NCBI RefSeq assembly: GCF_010892395.1
Contig: NZ_JAACKB010000011.1
Coordinates: forward strand, 1 to 7,128
Direction of reading: 5' to 3'
Source of the DNA: Sulfurovum sp. bin170
Lineage (GTDB): Bacteria; Campylobacterota; Campylobacteria; Campylobacterales; Sulfurovaceae
DNA: 7,128 nt
Shown: positions 1 to 5,492 of the stretch, piece after piece
How the letters are laid out: each line of letters starts with the position of its first letter
How positions within the stretch are numbered: position 1 is the stretch's first letter
Position numbers and translations under genes: made by a program
The notes under the pieces: generated by a model
The model's input: the letters and a program-made list of their open reading frames with translations, nothing else
The model's database searches: none
Told to the model about the DNA's origin: nothing

Positions 1-368
1 AATTTCCTGATACTAAACAAGAACAGTTTATAAAAGAGTTCCCTAACACCAAGCAGGAGCAGATTGTAAGTGTAAAAGAGTTTCCTGACACAAAACAGGA
101 GCAGTTTGTCAAAGAGTTCCCTGACACCAGACAAGAGCATTTTGTTAAAGAGTTCCCTGACACCAGACAAGAGCATTTTGTTAAAGAGTTTCCTAACACT
201 AGACAGGAGCATTGGGTCAAGGAGTTCCCTGATACCAAACAAGATATGAGTATCAAGGAGATACCAAATCTATTTGGAACAGGCATACCAAAACAGGTAA
301 ATAAAGTCATCAAAACAACTTCTGTAGAGAAAAATGCAATAAGAAAAAAGGATAATAATGAAAAGTAA
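1..368 (+). CDS. 3' end of a tandem-repeat protein (5' truncated by the window)
   Basis: An open frame enters from the left edge (first complete codon at position 3) and ends with TAA at 366-368, giving the last 121 residues. Nearly 100 of these are a tandem 12-residue repeat with consensus KEFPDTRQEHFV, rich in Lys, Glu, Gln, Phe and an invariant-looking Phe-Pro-(Asp/Asn)-Thr core. The repeat decays into KEIPNLFGTGIP and a basic, polar tail ending KKDNNEK. No hydrophobic segment, Cys or catalytic motif is visible in the part present. The stop lies 11 nt inside the next gene, so the two are probably translationally coupled and belong to one operon with the OmpA-like and coiled-coil genes. I do not recognise the family. 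A repetitive spacer, adhesin-like or envelope-linked protein is possible, but that is inference; the N-terminus needed to decide is outside the window. Confidence 0.8.
   Translation, partial: FPDTKQEQFIKEFPNTKQEQIVSVKEFPDTKQEQFVKEFPDTRQEHFVKEFPDTRQEHFVKEFPNTRQEHWVKEFPDTKQDMSIKEIPNLFGTGIPKQVNKVIKTTSVEKNAIRKKDNNEK
3..290 (+). repeat. In-frame 36-bp tandem repeat, about 7 units plus a degenerate one
   Basis: Units read as codons begin at 3 (partial), 33, 75, 111, 147, 183, 219 and 255 (degenerate). Most are exactly 36 bp; the unit at 33 is 42 bp because two extra codons (Ser-Val) follow. Units 111-146 and 147-182 are identical at every base, whereas others differ mainly at synonymous sites plus Lys/Arg, Asp/Asn and Gln/His swaps. 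The array is contiguous and stays in frame, so it is a coding minisatellite. The exact duplicate points to recent slippage or recombination. Units continue off the left edge, so total copy number is unknown. Confidence 0.9.
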
Positions 369-1380
369 AATATTCTACACTCAACTCTTTGGTGTTCTAC
401 TAATTATACTGATTGCACTTATTGCAATTCCCATATATAAAAACAGAATACCAAAAGAGCTAACCAAAGAGGTTCAAAAGAGACTATATCAAAATAAAAT
501 AGAATGGGTAGCCGTTAGAGCAGAGGGAAGAGATATAACCCTTAGTGGAATAGCTCCTACTATCGCACTTCACAACCAAGCTGTCAAGATAGCTGAACAG
601 ACACAAGGTATAAGAACCATACACGATAAAATCTCACCCACAGTTATCACCCCTTATAGTATGAATATAAACTATAAAGATAAGGAGTTAACATTCAAAG
701 GATATATGCCCTCTAAAGAGAGTATGGATGAACTGTTTAAAACCGTAGCAGAGAGATACCCTACATATAAAATTATACAAAGTGTTGATATCGGTACAGG
801 AGAACCTAGAGAGTGGGAAGAACTTGTATTGATTGTATCACTCTTACTGAAAGAGTTAGATTCTGGTATTGTGAATATTATAGATACCAAGGTAACCTTC
901 TATGGGAAGTGTCAAACTACTAAGCAAGAGAATGAGATAATACAATACTTAGATGAGTTTAAACATATAGGATTTACAATACAGAGTCGTATTGTAGCTA
1001 TGGATGAGGGAGGTCAAGTGTGTCAAAAGAAGTTTAATGATCTATTATCAAAAAATAAAATAGAGTTTGAAGCAGGAAAATCCATAGTTAAAGCTCAAAA
1101 TGAGACTCTTTTACAAAGTCTAGTTGATATTAGTTCACTCTGCCCAAAAGCCAAAATAGAGATTATAGGACACACAGATAGCATGGGTAATGAGATAAAA
1201 AACCAAGAGCTAAGTCAAAGTAGAGCCAAAGCCGTTGTTGCAAAACTTTTTCAACTTGGAATTCCACTAGAGCAGATGAAAGCTATAGGAAAAGGGGAAC
1301 ACGAACCAATAACAGACAATGGTACAGAAGCGGGACGAAGAAAAAATCGTAGAATTGAATTTAGAGTGAAAGGATATTAA
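358..1380 (+). CDS. BON-like/OmpA-domain envelope protein, membrane anchored
   Basis: This 340-residue protein has one N-terminal hydrophobic segment (about 10-27) followed directly by basic residues, with no obvious cleavage site, so it probably stays anchored in the inner membrane with the rest in the periplasm. Residues about 36-93 read as a BON module (G..ITLSG...A...A..T.GI..I). Weaker BON-like stretches lie at about 104-145 and 174-215. Residues 221-340 are an OmpA C-terminal domain: IEIIGHTDSMG at 267-277, LSQSRA at 285-290 and GRRKNRRIEF at 326-335. Thr273-Asp274 and Arg289 occupy the usual peptidoglycan diaminopimelate-binding positions. Cys222 and Cys262 may form a disulfide. The order membrane-BON-OmpA resembles mycobacterial ArfA/OmpATb. 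The ATG at 358 follows AAGGA (348-352) and lies inside the end of the upstream gene; the next gene starts 1 nt after the stop. Likely role: binding peptidoglycan within an envelope complex. The domain call is firm, the precise role is not. Confidence 0.88.
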   Translation: MKSKIFYTQLFGVLLIILIALIAIPIYKNRIPKELTKEVQKRLYQNKIEWVAVRAEGRDITLSGIAPTIALHNQAVKIAEQTQGIRTIHDKISPTVITPYSMNINYKDKELTFKGYMPSKESMDELFKTVAERYPTYKIIQSVDIGTGEPREWEELVLIVSLLLKELDSGIVNIIDTKVTFYGKCQTTKQENEIIQYLDEFKHIGFTIQSRIVAMDEGGQVCQKKFNDLLSKNKIEFEAGKSIVKAQNETLLQSLVDISSLCPKAKIEIIGHTDSMGNEIKNQELSQSRAKAVVAKLFQLGIPLEQMKAIGKGEHEPITDNGTEAGRRKNRRIEFRVKGY

Positions 1381-1381
1381 G

Positions 1382-2335
1382 ATGTTGAGTTTAGGAGTTG
1401 AGTTAATAGCAATCCTACTATTAACAGCAGTAGTAGGTCTCTTGATGGGTCGTTTTCTATGTAAAAGTGGAGAGAGTGAAGAGAGAGAGGATAAGAGGAA
1501 GGTTATCCATGCCTTTAATACTTCGGAAAATGAGTTGGGGATAAGCAGAGAAAAAGTCAAAGACCAATCTCTTAGGATGACAGAAATAGAGGATACTATT
1601 GCTAGAAGAGAGCAAAGGATAAGCAATCTGGAGACAAAACTACTCTCTTCTGACAAACAGAGAGGAGAACTCCTAGAGGAGCTAAAGATCTTAGAGAAAT
1701 ATAAACCAAGATTTGAATCTATTGAGAATGAGTTTAAGATACAGTCTACTGTGAACGAGAGACTAAAATCTGAAAAGATAGATAATCAAGAGAAGATAGA
1801 TAAATTTCAAATTTTAACGACCAATTTAAATGCTAATATATATGACTTAAAAGAGAGAAAAAAAGAGCTAGAGAAGAGTGTAGATAATCTTCAAAAGAGA
1901 ATCAAAACAGATAATAGTAACAATAAAAAAATGGAACAGAGCAAAGATGATATTTATGATAAACTAAAACAGGATAGCCAAAGAGTCCACAAAGAGATAA
2001 TACGAACTAAAGATGAAGATTATGAGAGACTAGAACAGAACAAATCCAAGGCTTACCAGAAGATGCTAGAGACAAAAAATGAGCTATACCAAGAGCTAAG
2101 AGATGAGCTAGAGAGTGTAGAGAGTGAGTACGAAGAGTTCAAGATAAACTACAATCTTGATAGCGATAGACTAGAAACCTTAGAGAAAGAGAATAAAAAA
2201 ATTTATAATACACTAGATACCATCGCACATGAACGAGATGACCTATTGGCAAGACTTAGAGCCATATCTAGTGTTGTTGGGGCTGTTGGAGTTGATAATA
2301 GCAGTGAGAGCAGACAACTTCTATTGGAGAATTAA
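1382..2335 (+). CDS. Single-span membrane protein with long coiled coil
   Basis: The 317-residue product starts with a hydrophobic segment (about 4-22) ending in Gly-Arg, followed by a highly charged region from about 30 to 290 that is rich in Glu, Lys, Leu, Arg and Asp and looks like an almost continuous coiled coil, with likely breaks near 105-120 and 175-185. The last 25 residues (AISSVVGAVG, then a polar tail) are less charged. No enzyme motif is visible. The ATG lies 1 nt after the stop of the OmpA-like gene and follows GAAAGGA (1368-1374) at 7 nt, so translational coupling is likely. The rod-like shape and the partner genes suggest a scaffold or tether acting with the peptidoglycan-binding protein. 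Coiled-coil sequences give misleading similarity to SMC, myosin and other rod proteins, so I assign no family. Confidence 0.82.
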   Translation: MLSLGVELIAILLLTAVVGLLMGRFLCKSGESEEREDKRKVIHAFNTSENELGISREKVKDQSLRMTEIEDTIARREQRISNLETKLLSSDKQRGELLEELKILEKYKPRFESIENEFKIQSTVNERLKSEKIDNQEKIDKFQILTTNLNANIYDLKERKKELEKSVDNLQKRIKTDNSNNKKMEQSKDDIYDKLKQDSQRVHKEIIRTKDEDYERLEQNKSKAYQKMLETKNELYQELRDELESVESEYEEFKINYNLDSDRLETLEKENKKIYNTLDTIAHERDDLLARLRAISSVVGAVGVDNSSESRQLLLEN

Positions 2336-2350
2336 ATAAACATATAAAAA

Positions 2351-2385
2351 TAGTGTTAAATATTTAACTGTAATATTTAACATTA
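2351..2385. repeat. AT-rich perfect inverted repeat downstream of the envelope operon
   Basis: Arms TGTTAAATATT (2354-2364) and AATATTTAACA (2372-2382) are perfect 11-bp complements around a 7-nt loop; allowing one mismatch extends them to 14 bp (2351-2364 and 2372-2385). The stem is almost only A and T and no T-run follows immediately (the nearest is at 2403-2409), so it would be a weak intrinsic terminator. It could instead be a protein-binding site. It sits 16 nt past the stop of the coiled-coil gene and about 125 nt before the channel gene. Confidence 0.6.
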
Positions 2386-2455
2386 AAATCTATAAAAACA
2401 TCTTTTTTTCATATATTCCATCATTTATATACCATATCAACTCAACTATAAGAGT

Positions 2456-2473
2456 GTGTTAAAAATATTACTG
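2456..2473. repeat. Second copy of an 18-bp element shared with the inverted repeat
   Basis: The 18 bases at 2456-2473 match those at 2353-2370 at 15 positions, both beginning GTGTTAAA and ending ACTG. One copy contains the left arm of the inverted repeat and the other lies just upstream of the ion-channel gene. Paired elements like this can be regulator sites, but the low-complexity AT background makes coincidence plausible. Confidence 0.3.
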
Positions 2474-2490
2474 ATAAGATTTACTATATT
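2459..2490 (+). promoter_or_regulatory. Possible promoter of the ion-channel gene
   Basis: TTAAAA (2459-2464) is followed after 17 nt by TACTAT (2482-2487), and an overlapping TATATT occupies 2485-2490. Both matches to the sigma-70 consensus are partial (4/6 each for the spaced pair; 5/6 for TATATT alone). Either would give a short leader before the start codon. The AT-rich gap makes such matches common, so this is only a candidate. Confidence 0.3.
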
Positions 2491-2507
2491 TAAATTTTAA
2501 AGGGAAA

Positions 2508-3311
2508 ATGAGAATGGAGTTTAAAGCAAAACTTATCAATATACGAGAAGCTAGGTGGTTTTCTAACCTAACAACAACAATTATTATCATCTACTCATCC
2601 ATATTGGGTCTAAAAACAATGATGGAGGTTGATGGTAACCTGATAATTATCATGCATATAATGGATTATTTTGTTACTATCTATTTTCTAATAGAGATTG
2701 CTATCAAAATGGCAGCAGAGGAGAAAACTTCAGACTTCTTCAAAAGTGGATGGAATATATTTGACTTTGTGATTGTTATTATTACCCTTATTCCACTTGA
2801 AAATACTACAATGGCAGCAGTAGCTAGACTTCTAAGAATCTTTAGAGTACTACGGCTTATCACAGCTAGACCGGGACTAAAAAGAATCATAGATATGCTA
2901 ATGGGGGCTATCCCATCTATCGTTGATATTGTCATATTGATGTTCATTATCTTCTATATCTATGCTATTTTAGGCAACTTCCTATTTGCAGGAGTAGAGA
3001 GTGGACTCTGGGAGAACTTCTTGATAGCAATGCTTACACTATTTAGAATTCTCACTTTTGAGGACTGGACAGATGTAATGTATGAAGGGATGGAAGTACA
3101 CCCTTGGTCATGGATCTATTTTGTCAGCTTCGTAATCATCGCTGCATTCGTATTCTTTAACCTCTTTATCGCTGTTATTATTGGAGAGATGGAGAAGTTA
3201 CGAGATGAAGATGACACTGAACATGAAGAGGAGATGGAGAAGCTAGATACAATCTTAGCAAAGATGGATGAGCTGAAAGAGGAGATAGCAGAGTTAAAAT
3301 CCAAATCGTAG
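2508..3311 (+). CDS. Voltage-gated cation channel, bacterial NaV (NaChBac/NavAb) family
   Basis: A 267-residue single-domain ion channel; four subunits would form the pore in the inner membrane. Segments: S1 about 21-36, S2 about 45-67 (acidic Glu63), S3 about 82-96 (Asp86), S4 about 103-119 with gating arginines 107, 110, 113 and 116, S5 about 135-160, pore helix about 168-182, filter 183-189 (TFEDWTD), S6 about 201-228. An acidic neck (232-242, DEDDTEHEEE-like) leads to a C-terminal coiled coil with regular a/d positions L246, I249, M253, L256, I260, L263, as is usual for tetramer assembly in this family. NavAb has TLESWSM in the filter; here Asp replaces the Ser and Met positions, so calcium or mixed cation permeation is more likely than strict sodium selectivity (inference). 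The Shine-Dalgarno AAAGGGA (2499-2505) is 3 nt from this ATG but 9 nt from an in-frame ATG at 2514, which may be the true start (protein beginning MEFKAKL). Transcribed alone and convergent to aqpZ. Confidence 0.93.
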   Translation: MRMEFKAKLINIREARWFSNLTTTIIIIYSSILGLKTMMEVDGNLIIIMHIMDYFVTIYFLIEIAIKMAAEEKTSDFFKSGWNIFDFVIVIITLIPLENTTMAAVARLLRIFRVLRLITARPGLKRIIDMLMGAIPSIVDIVILMFIIFYIYAILGNFLFAGVESGLWENFLIAMLTLFRILTFEDWTDVMYEGMEVHPWSWIYFVSFVIIAAFVFFNLFIAVIIGEMEKLRDEDDTEHEEEMEKLDTILAKMDELKEEIAELKSKS

Positions 3312-3327
3312 ATTCACAAACAAACAA

Positions 3328-3352
3328 ATATCCCACCAAGATGGTGGGATAT
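3328..3352. terminator. Hairpin terminator between convergent channel and aqpZ genes
   Basis: Perfect 11-bp arms ATATCCCACCA (3328-3338) and TGGTGGGATAT (3342-3352) enclose a 3-nt loop. The hairpin lies in the 48-nt gap between the TAG of the channel gene and the TAA of aqpZ. Read on the minus strand it is followed by the T-rich TTTGTTTGTTTG, a fair intrinsic terminator for aqpZ. On the plus strand only ATAATT follows, so it is weaker there but placed to serve both genes. Confidence 0.85.
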
Positions 3353-3359
3353 AATTAAC

Positions 3360-4052
3360 TTAGTCCTCAGAAGAGAACCATCTCCAAGCCAATCCAGCAA
3401 GAACAGCACCAACTATAGGAGCCACCCAAAAGAGCCACAGTTGACCCATAGCCGCCGTATCAGCAAAAATAGCTGCTGCTGTACTTCTAGCAGGATTTAC
3501 TGATGTATTAGTCACAGGGATAGAGATAAGATGAATCAGCGTCAATCCAAGCCCAATAGCAATAGGAGCAAATCCAGCAGGTGCTTTATCACTAGTAGAA
3601 CCTAAAATTATAAATAAAAACATAAATGTCAAGACAACCTCAGTAAGAAGAGCAGAGACAAGACCATAGCCATCAGGAGACAACTCCCCATAACCATTAC
3701 TAGCAAAACCACCAACTTCAAACCCAGCTTTACCTGTTGCAATAAGATATAGTAGCAAAGCACCAACAACTCCACCTATCACCTGAGCCACAATATATGG
3801 AGCCAACTCTTTCTTATCAAATTTACCTGCACTAAAAAGCCCTATAGAGACAGCAGGATTGAGATGGCAACCCGAGATATGACCTATCGTATAAGCCATA
3901 GTCAAAACTGTCAAACCAAATGCGAGAGATACCCCCACAAACCCAATACCAAGCTCTGGAAAACCTGCCGCTAACACAGCCGAACCACAACCACCAAATA
4001 CCAACCAAAAAGTTCCAATGAACTCTGCTGCTAATTTTTTACTTAATGACAC
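3360..4052 (-). CDS. aqpZ: Aquaporin Z, water channel
   Basis: A 230-residue six-helix major intrinsic protein of the inner membrane, nearly the length of E. coli AqpZ (231) and recognisably close to it along its whole length. Both pore motifs are present: HLNPAVS (Asn65-Pro66-Ala67) and SVNPARS (Asn186-Pro187-Ala188). The narrow filter residues of AqpZ are conserved as Phe45, His174, Thr183 and Arg189, which indicates a water-selective pore rather than a glycerol facilitator. The start is placed at GTG 4052 (protein [11 protein letters not shown]): AAAAGG lies 6 nt upstream, and the first residues then align with AqpZ. A frame-compatible GTG at 4088 would add 12 residues, but it overlaps the likely -10 box (4079-4084), so it should lie upstream of the transcript. 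The gene is divergent from the SPFH gene and convergent with the channel gene. Role: rapid osmotic water flow. Confidence 0.95.
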   Translation of the reverse strand: MSLSKKLAAEFIGTFWLVFGGCGSAVLAAGFPELGIGFVGVSLAFGLTVLTMAYTIGHISGCHLNPAVSIGLFSAGKFDKKELAPYIVAQVIGGVVGALLLYLIATGKAGFEVGGFASNGYGELSPDGYGLVSALLTEVVLTFMFLFIILGSTSDKAPAGFAPIAIGLGLTLIHLISIPVTNTSVNPARSTAAAIFADTAAMGQLWLFWVAPIVGAVLAGLAWRWFSSED

Positions 4053-4078
4053 ACTAATCCTTTTATATAAGATAAAGC

Positions 4079-4106
4079 AGTATAACACTATTTTCTTTTT
4101 TATTAA
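4079..4106 (-). promoter_or_regulatory. aqpZ promoter (extended -10)
   Basis: On the minus strand TATACT (4084-4079) matches the -10 consensus at 5 of 6 bases and is preceded by TG plus one base (4087-4085), an extended -10. TTAATA (4106-4101) lies 16 nt upstream as a partial -35. Transcription would begin near 4072, giving a leader of about 20 nt to the GTG at 4052 and leaving the GTG at 4088 untranscribed. Confidence 0.6.
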
Positions 4107-4132
4107 ATAAAAATGAAGAGAAGAGAAGTTAA

Positions 4133-4146
4133 AACTATTAATAGTT
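4133..4146. promoter_or_regulatory. 14-bp perfect palindrome in the aqpZ/SPFH divergent region
   Basis: AACTATTAATAGTT is its own reverse complement. It covers the -35 region of the SPFH promoter and lies upstream of the aqpZ promoter, a position from which a dimeric regulator could control both genes. No regulator gene is adjacent, and the base composition raises the chance of coincidence. Confidence 0.4.
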
Positions 4147-4166
4147 CTATTTTAATGTGGTATAAT
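4138..4166 (+). promoter_or_regulatory. Promoter of the SPFH gene (extended -10)
   Basis: TATAAT (4161-4166) is a perfect -10 preceded by TGG (4158-4160), an extended -10. TTAATA (4138-4143) lies 17 nt upstream and matches the -35 consensus at 4 of 6 bases. Transcription would start near 4173, about 24 nt before the ATG at 4197. Confidence 0.65.
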
Positions 4167-4196
4167 ATTAAATTAAAATTTTAAAAAGAGGTTGAA

Positions 4197-5003
4197 ATGA
4201 AAAAAATCATAGCTATTGGAGCAGCTATTACTATAGGGTATTTTGTTATTGTAAAACGAGTTACAGTTGACTCAGGAATGGAAGCAGTTATAGTTAAAAA
4301 ACCTTGGTTCTTTGGGGAAAAAGGAGTAGACCAAAAGATTATATCAACAGGAACTATATGGGGGGTCACCTCATCTGAAATCAAGCTTATCTCTCTTAGA
4401 CCTTTTGATATAGAGGATTCTTTCAAGACTCTTTTTACAAAAGATAATATCCCTATTGATTTTAATATGACTCTTGTTTTTAGATATCAAAAAGGAAAAA
4501 GTGCAGTTTTGATTGAAAATTTTGGAGTTGACAAAAAGTGGTATAAGAACCTACTATCAAAACCCATACACAATAGCATAGAGATATCAATTAAAGAGAA
4601 GATATTTAATGATATATATTATCACCGTAATATTACAGAAGAGCTTAAAAAAGATATAATATTTGGAGTAAAAGATTTATTAAAAGAGAGAGCTATTCCA
4701 GTAAATTTAATAGATATAACTATCAGCAAAATAACCCCACCAAAAGAGCTTACCCAAGTGGCTATAGAGAGAGAAGTAGAAAAAGAAAAAATAGAGTTTC
4801 ACAAGTTACGAAAAAAAGCCGAAGAGGTCTCTGCAGAGGCAGATAAAGCATACATGACAAAGATGAACATGACTCCTAGAGAGTATATAAAAATGAAACA
4901 GATAGAGCTAGATACAAAAAAACTATCCAATCAACGCTACGCTATCGACCATGCAAAAGAGAGTAATGGTAGTATTAAAGTACTGATAGATATGGGGAAA
5001 TAA
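4197..5003 (+). CDS. SPFH/prohibitin (band 7) family membrane protein
   Basis: A 268-residue protein with an N-terminal hydrophobic segment (about 4-19) followed by Lys-Arg, then an SPFH-type domain. Features that point to the family are the opening VTVDSGMEAVIVKK (22-35), the TKDNIPIDFNMTLVFRYQ stretch (81-98, the 'switch to a new basis variable then beta strand' seen in prohibitins), a helical region with IHNSIEISIKEKIF (124-137), and ITISKITPPKEL (174-185), matching the usual 'V.i..i.pp..l' end of the domain. A charged helix (186-220) full of Glu, Lys and Arg follows, as in prohibitin and HflK/HflC proteins. The C-terminal 40 residues are unassigned. Such proteins form ring scaffolds at membranes and often control proteases or membrane domains; no protease gene is adjacent here. 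The ATG is preceded by AGAGG (4187-4191) at 5 nt. It appears to be monocistronic, and no clear terminator follows. Confidence 0.85.
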   Translation: MKKIIAIGAAITIGYFVIVKRVTVDSGMEAVIVKKPWFFGEKGVDQKIISTGTIWGVTSSEIKLISLRPFDIEDSFKTLFTKDNIPIDFNMTLVFRYQKGKSAVLIENFGVDKKWYKNLLSKPIHNSIEISIKEKIFNDIYYHRNITEELKKDIIFGVKDLLKERAIPVNLIDITISKITPPKELTQVAIEREVEKEKIEFHKLRKKAEEVSAEADKAYMTKMNMTPREYIKMKQIELDTKKLSNQRYAIDHAKESNGSIKVLIDMGK

Positions 5004-5111
5004 TTATAAATGAGAGCCAAAAGTAAAAAGGGAAGGAGAAAGGGGAAAATGTGATGACTCTCATGGTGAAGAGTATAGCAACAGTAAGTGTCTAAAGAGT
5101 GTACTTAATTA

Positions 5112-5231
5112 TCAATATGTCTCTTTATCGTTCGTTTTGAGAAATTTTTCTATTGTTTTATAGCTTCCTCCTTTTTCACTCCAGAAGTTGGCTAAGGTGT
5201 TGTTAGTTAAATAAGATATATAACAGAGCAT
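5112..5231 (-). CDS. Small open frame, 39 residues, unrecognised
   Basis: ATG at 5231-5229 is preceded on the minus strand by AGAGAGG with a 6-nt spacer, a good ribosome site, and the frame ends at TGA (5114-5112). The product begins MLCYISYLTNNTLANFWSEK and continues with a Lys/Glu-rich helix-like stretch. Its composition resembles real proteins of this genome more than an out-of-frame reading. It may be a genuine small protein or the last part of a decayed gene. No family is recognised and no promoter is evident. Confidence 0.25.
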   Translation of the reverse strand: MLCYISYLTNNTLANFWSEKGGSYKTIEKFLKTNDKETY

Positions 5232-5377
5232 TCATTACCTCTCTATCGAAAATTAAAAAGAGTGATGAGGAGTTTATAGATAGCGTTATGCCTTTAATTA
5301 GAGAGGATAACTATGAATCTTTTAACTATAAATATAATGTACCCCATTGTGCTACAGGTGAGACTAGAGCCAACTGA
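5207..5377 (+). pseudogene. Possible remnant of a decayed gene
   Basis: A 56-codon open frame runs from just after a stop at 5204-5206 to TGA at 5375-5377. It reads like coding sequence (for example KKSDEEFIDSVMPLIREDNY) yet has no ATG or GTG before the Met at 5288 and no Shine-Dalgarno site suited to it. Near its end another frame (ATG 5313) takes over and stays open to 5441, so one frameshift would join the two. This fits erosion of an older gene, but an open frame of this length can occur by chance. The ancestral family is not recognised. Confidence 0.25.
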
Positions 5378-5441
5378 TTTGCTTGTCCAAGCTCTTCCAC
5401 ACTGCTTAGAGAGTAGTGAGTTTTATCTGTTTCTAAAGTAA
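5313..5441 (+). CDS. Small open frame, 42 residues, unrecognised
   Basis: The ATG at 5313 follows GAGAGG (5301-5306) with a 6-nt spacer and the frame ends at TAA 5439-5441, 51 nt before the antitoxin gene. The peptide begins MNLLTINIMYPIVLQVRLEP and ends in an aromatic- and leucine-rich tail (EFYLFLK). It overlaps the open frame at 5207-5377 in another register. It could be a small protein, but it could equally be the 3' piece of a frameshifted gene that happens to contain an ATG. Confidence 0.25.
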   Translation: MNLLTINIMYPIVLQVRLEPTDLLVQALPHCLESSEFYLFLK

Positions 5442-5456
5442 GTCAAGTCAAATGAA

Positions 5457-5465
5457 TGTTATAAT
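5457..5465 (+). promoter_or_regulatory. Extended -10 promoter of the toxin-antitoxin operon
   Basis: TGT followed by TATAAT (5460-5465) forms an extended -10 element. No good -35 hexamer is present at 16-18 nt upstream, which an extended -10 can tolerate. Transcription would begin near 5472, about 21 nt before the antitoxin ATG, and could continue through the toxin gene into the FtsK-like gene. Confidence 0.6.
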
Positions 5466-5480
5466 AGTTAAAACTTTTAT
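5461..5480. promoter_or_regulatory. Imperfect palindrome, candidate antitoxin operator
   Basis: The halves ATAATAGTTA (5461-5470) and AAACTTTTAT (5471-5480) are complementary at 8 of 10 positions. The site covers the -10 box and the likely transcription start, the usual place for the autorepressor site of a type II toxin-antitoxin operon. That use is inferred from position and symmetry only. Confidence 0.4.
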
Positions 5481-5492
5481 GAGGAGCAAATA

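Larger units (their letters stand above)
5004..5492. other. 489-bp gap without a convincing full-length gene
   Basis: The gap separates the SPFH gene from the toxin-antitoxin operon. It contains a purine-rich stretch (about 5011-5050), two short open frames with good Shine-Dalgarno sites on opposite strands (5112-5231 minus and 5313-5441 plus), an overlapping open frame lacking an early start (5207-5377 plus), and the toxin-antitoxin promoter near its right end. It shows no tRNA-like fold, no transposase motif and no strong terminator. Eroded coding DNA is the simplest explanation. Confidence 0.5.

Noticed and set aside
3..290. Regular repeats resembling a CRISPR array
   Set aside because: Units are directly contiguous with no spacers, stay in one reading frame and vary at synonymous codon positions, so this is a coding tandem repeat.
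672..890. Minus-strand open frame within the OmpA-like gene
   Set aside because: Ser/Leu/Ile-rich reading opposite a well-supported gene, with no domain and no ribosome site; a shadow.
1267..1656. Minus-strand open frame of 129 codons across the OmpA-like/coiled-coil junction
   Set aside because: Ser-rich antisense reading of two strong plus-strand genes; no independent support.
2354..2409. Inverted repeat plus downstream T-run as an intrinsic terminator
   Set aside because: The stem has almost no G:C pairs and the T-run starts about 20 nt after it, so it does not fit the usual geometry; reported only as an inverted repeat.
2681..3304. Two minus-strand open frames opposite the ion channel (2681-2947 and 3116-3304)
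   Set aside because: Low-complexity Ile/Ser readings of the channel's hydrophobic and acidic codons; shadows.
4181..4426. Minus-strand open frame opposite the start of the SPFH gene
   Set aside because: It covers the ribosome site and beginning of a gene with clear family features and has no signal of its own.
5010..5054. Fourteen-codon Lys/Arg-rich open frame just after the SPFH gene
   Set aside because: Too short, no ribosome site before the ATG, and composition merely reflects a purine-rich tract.
5010..5064. 7-bp inverted repeat ATGAGAG/CTCTCAT after the SPFH gene
   Set aside because: Short arms, a 41-nt loop and no T-run; expected by chance in such sequence.
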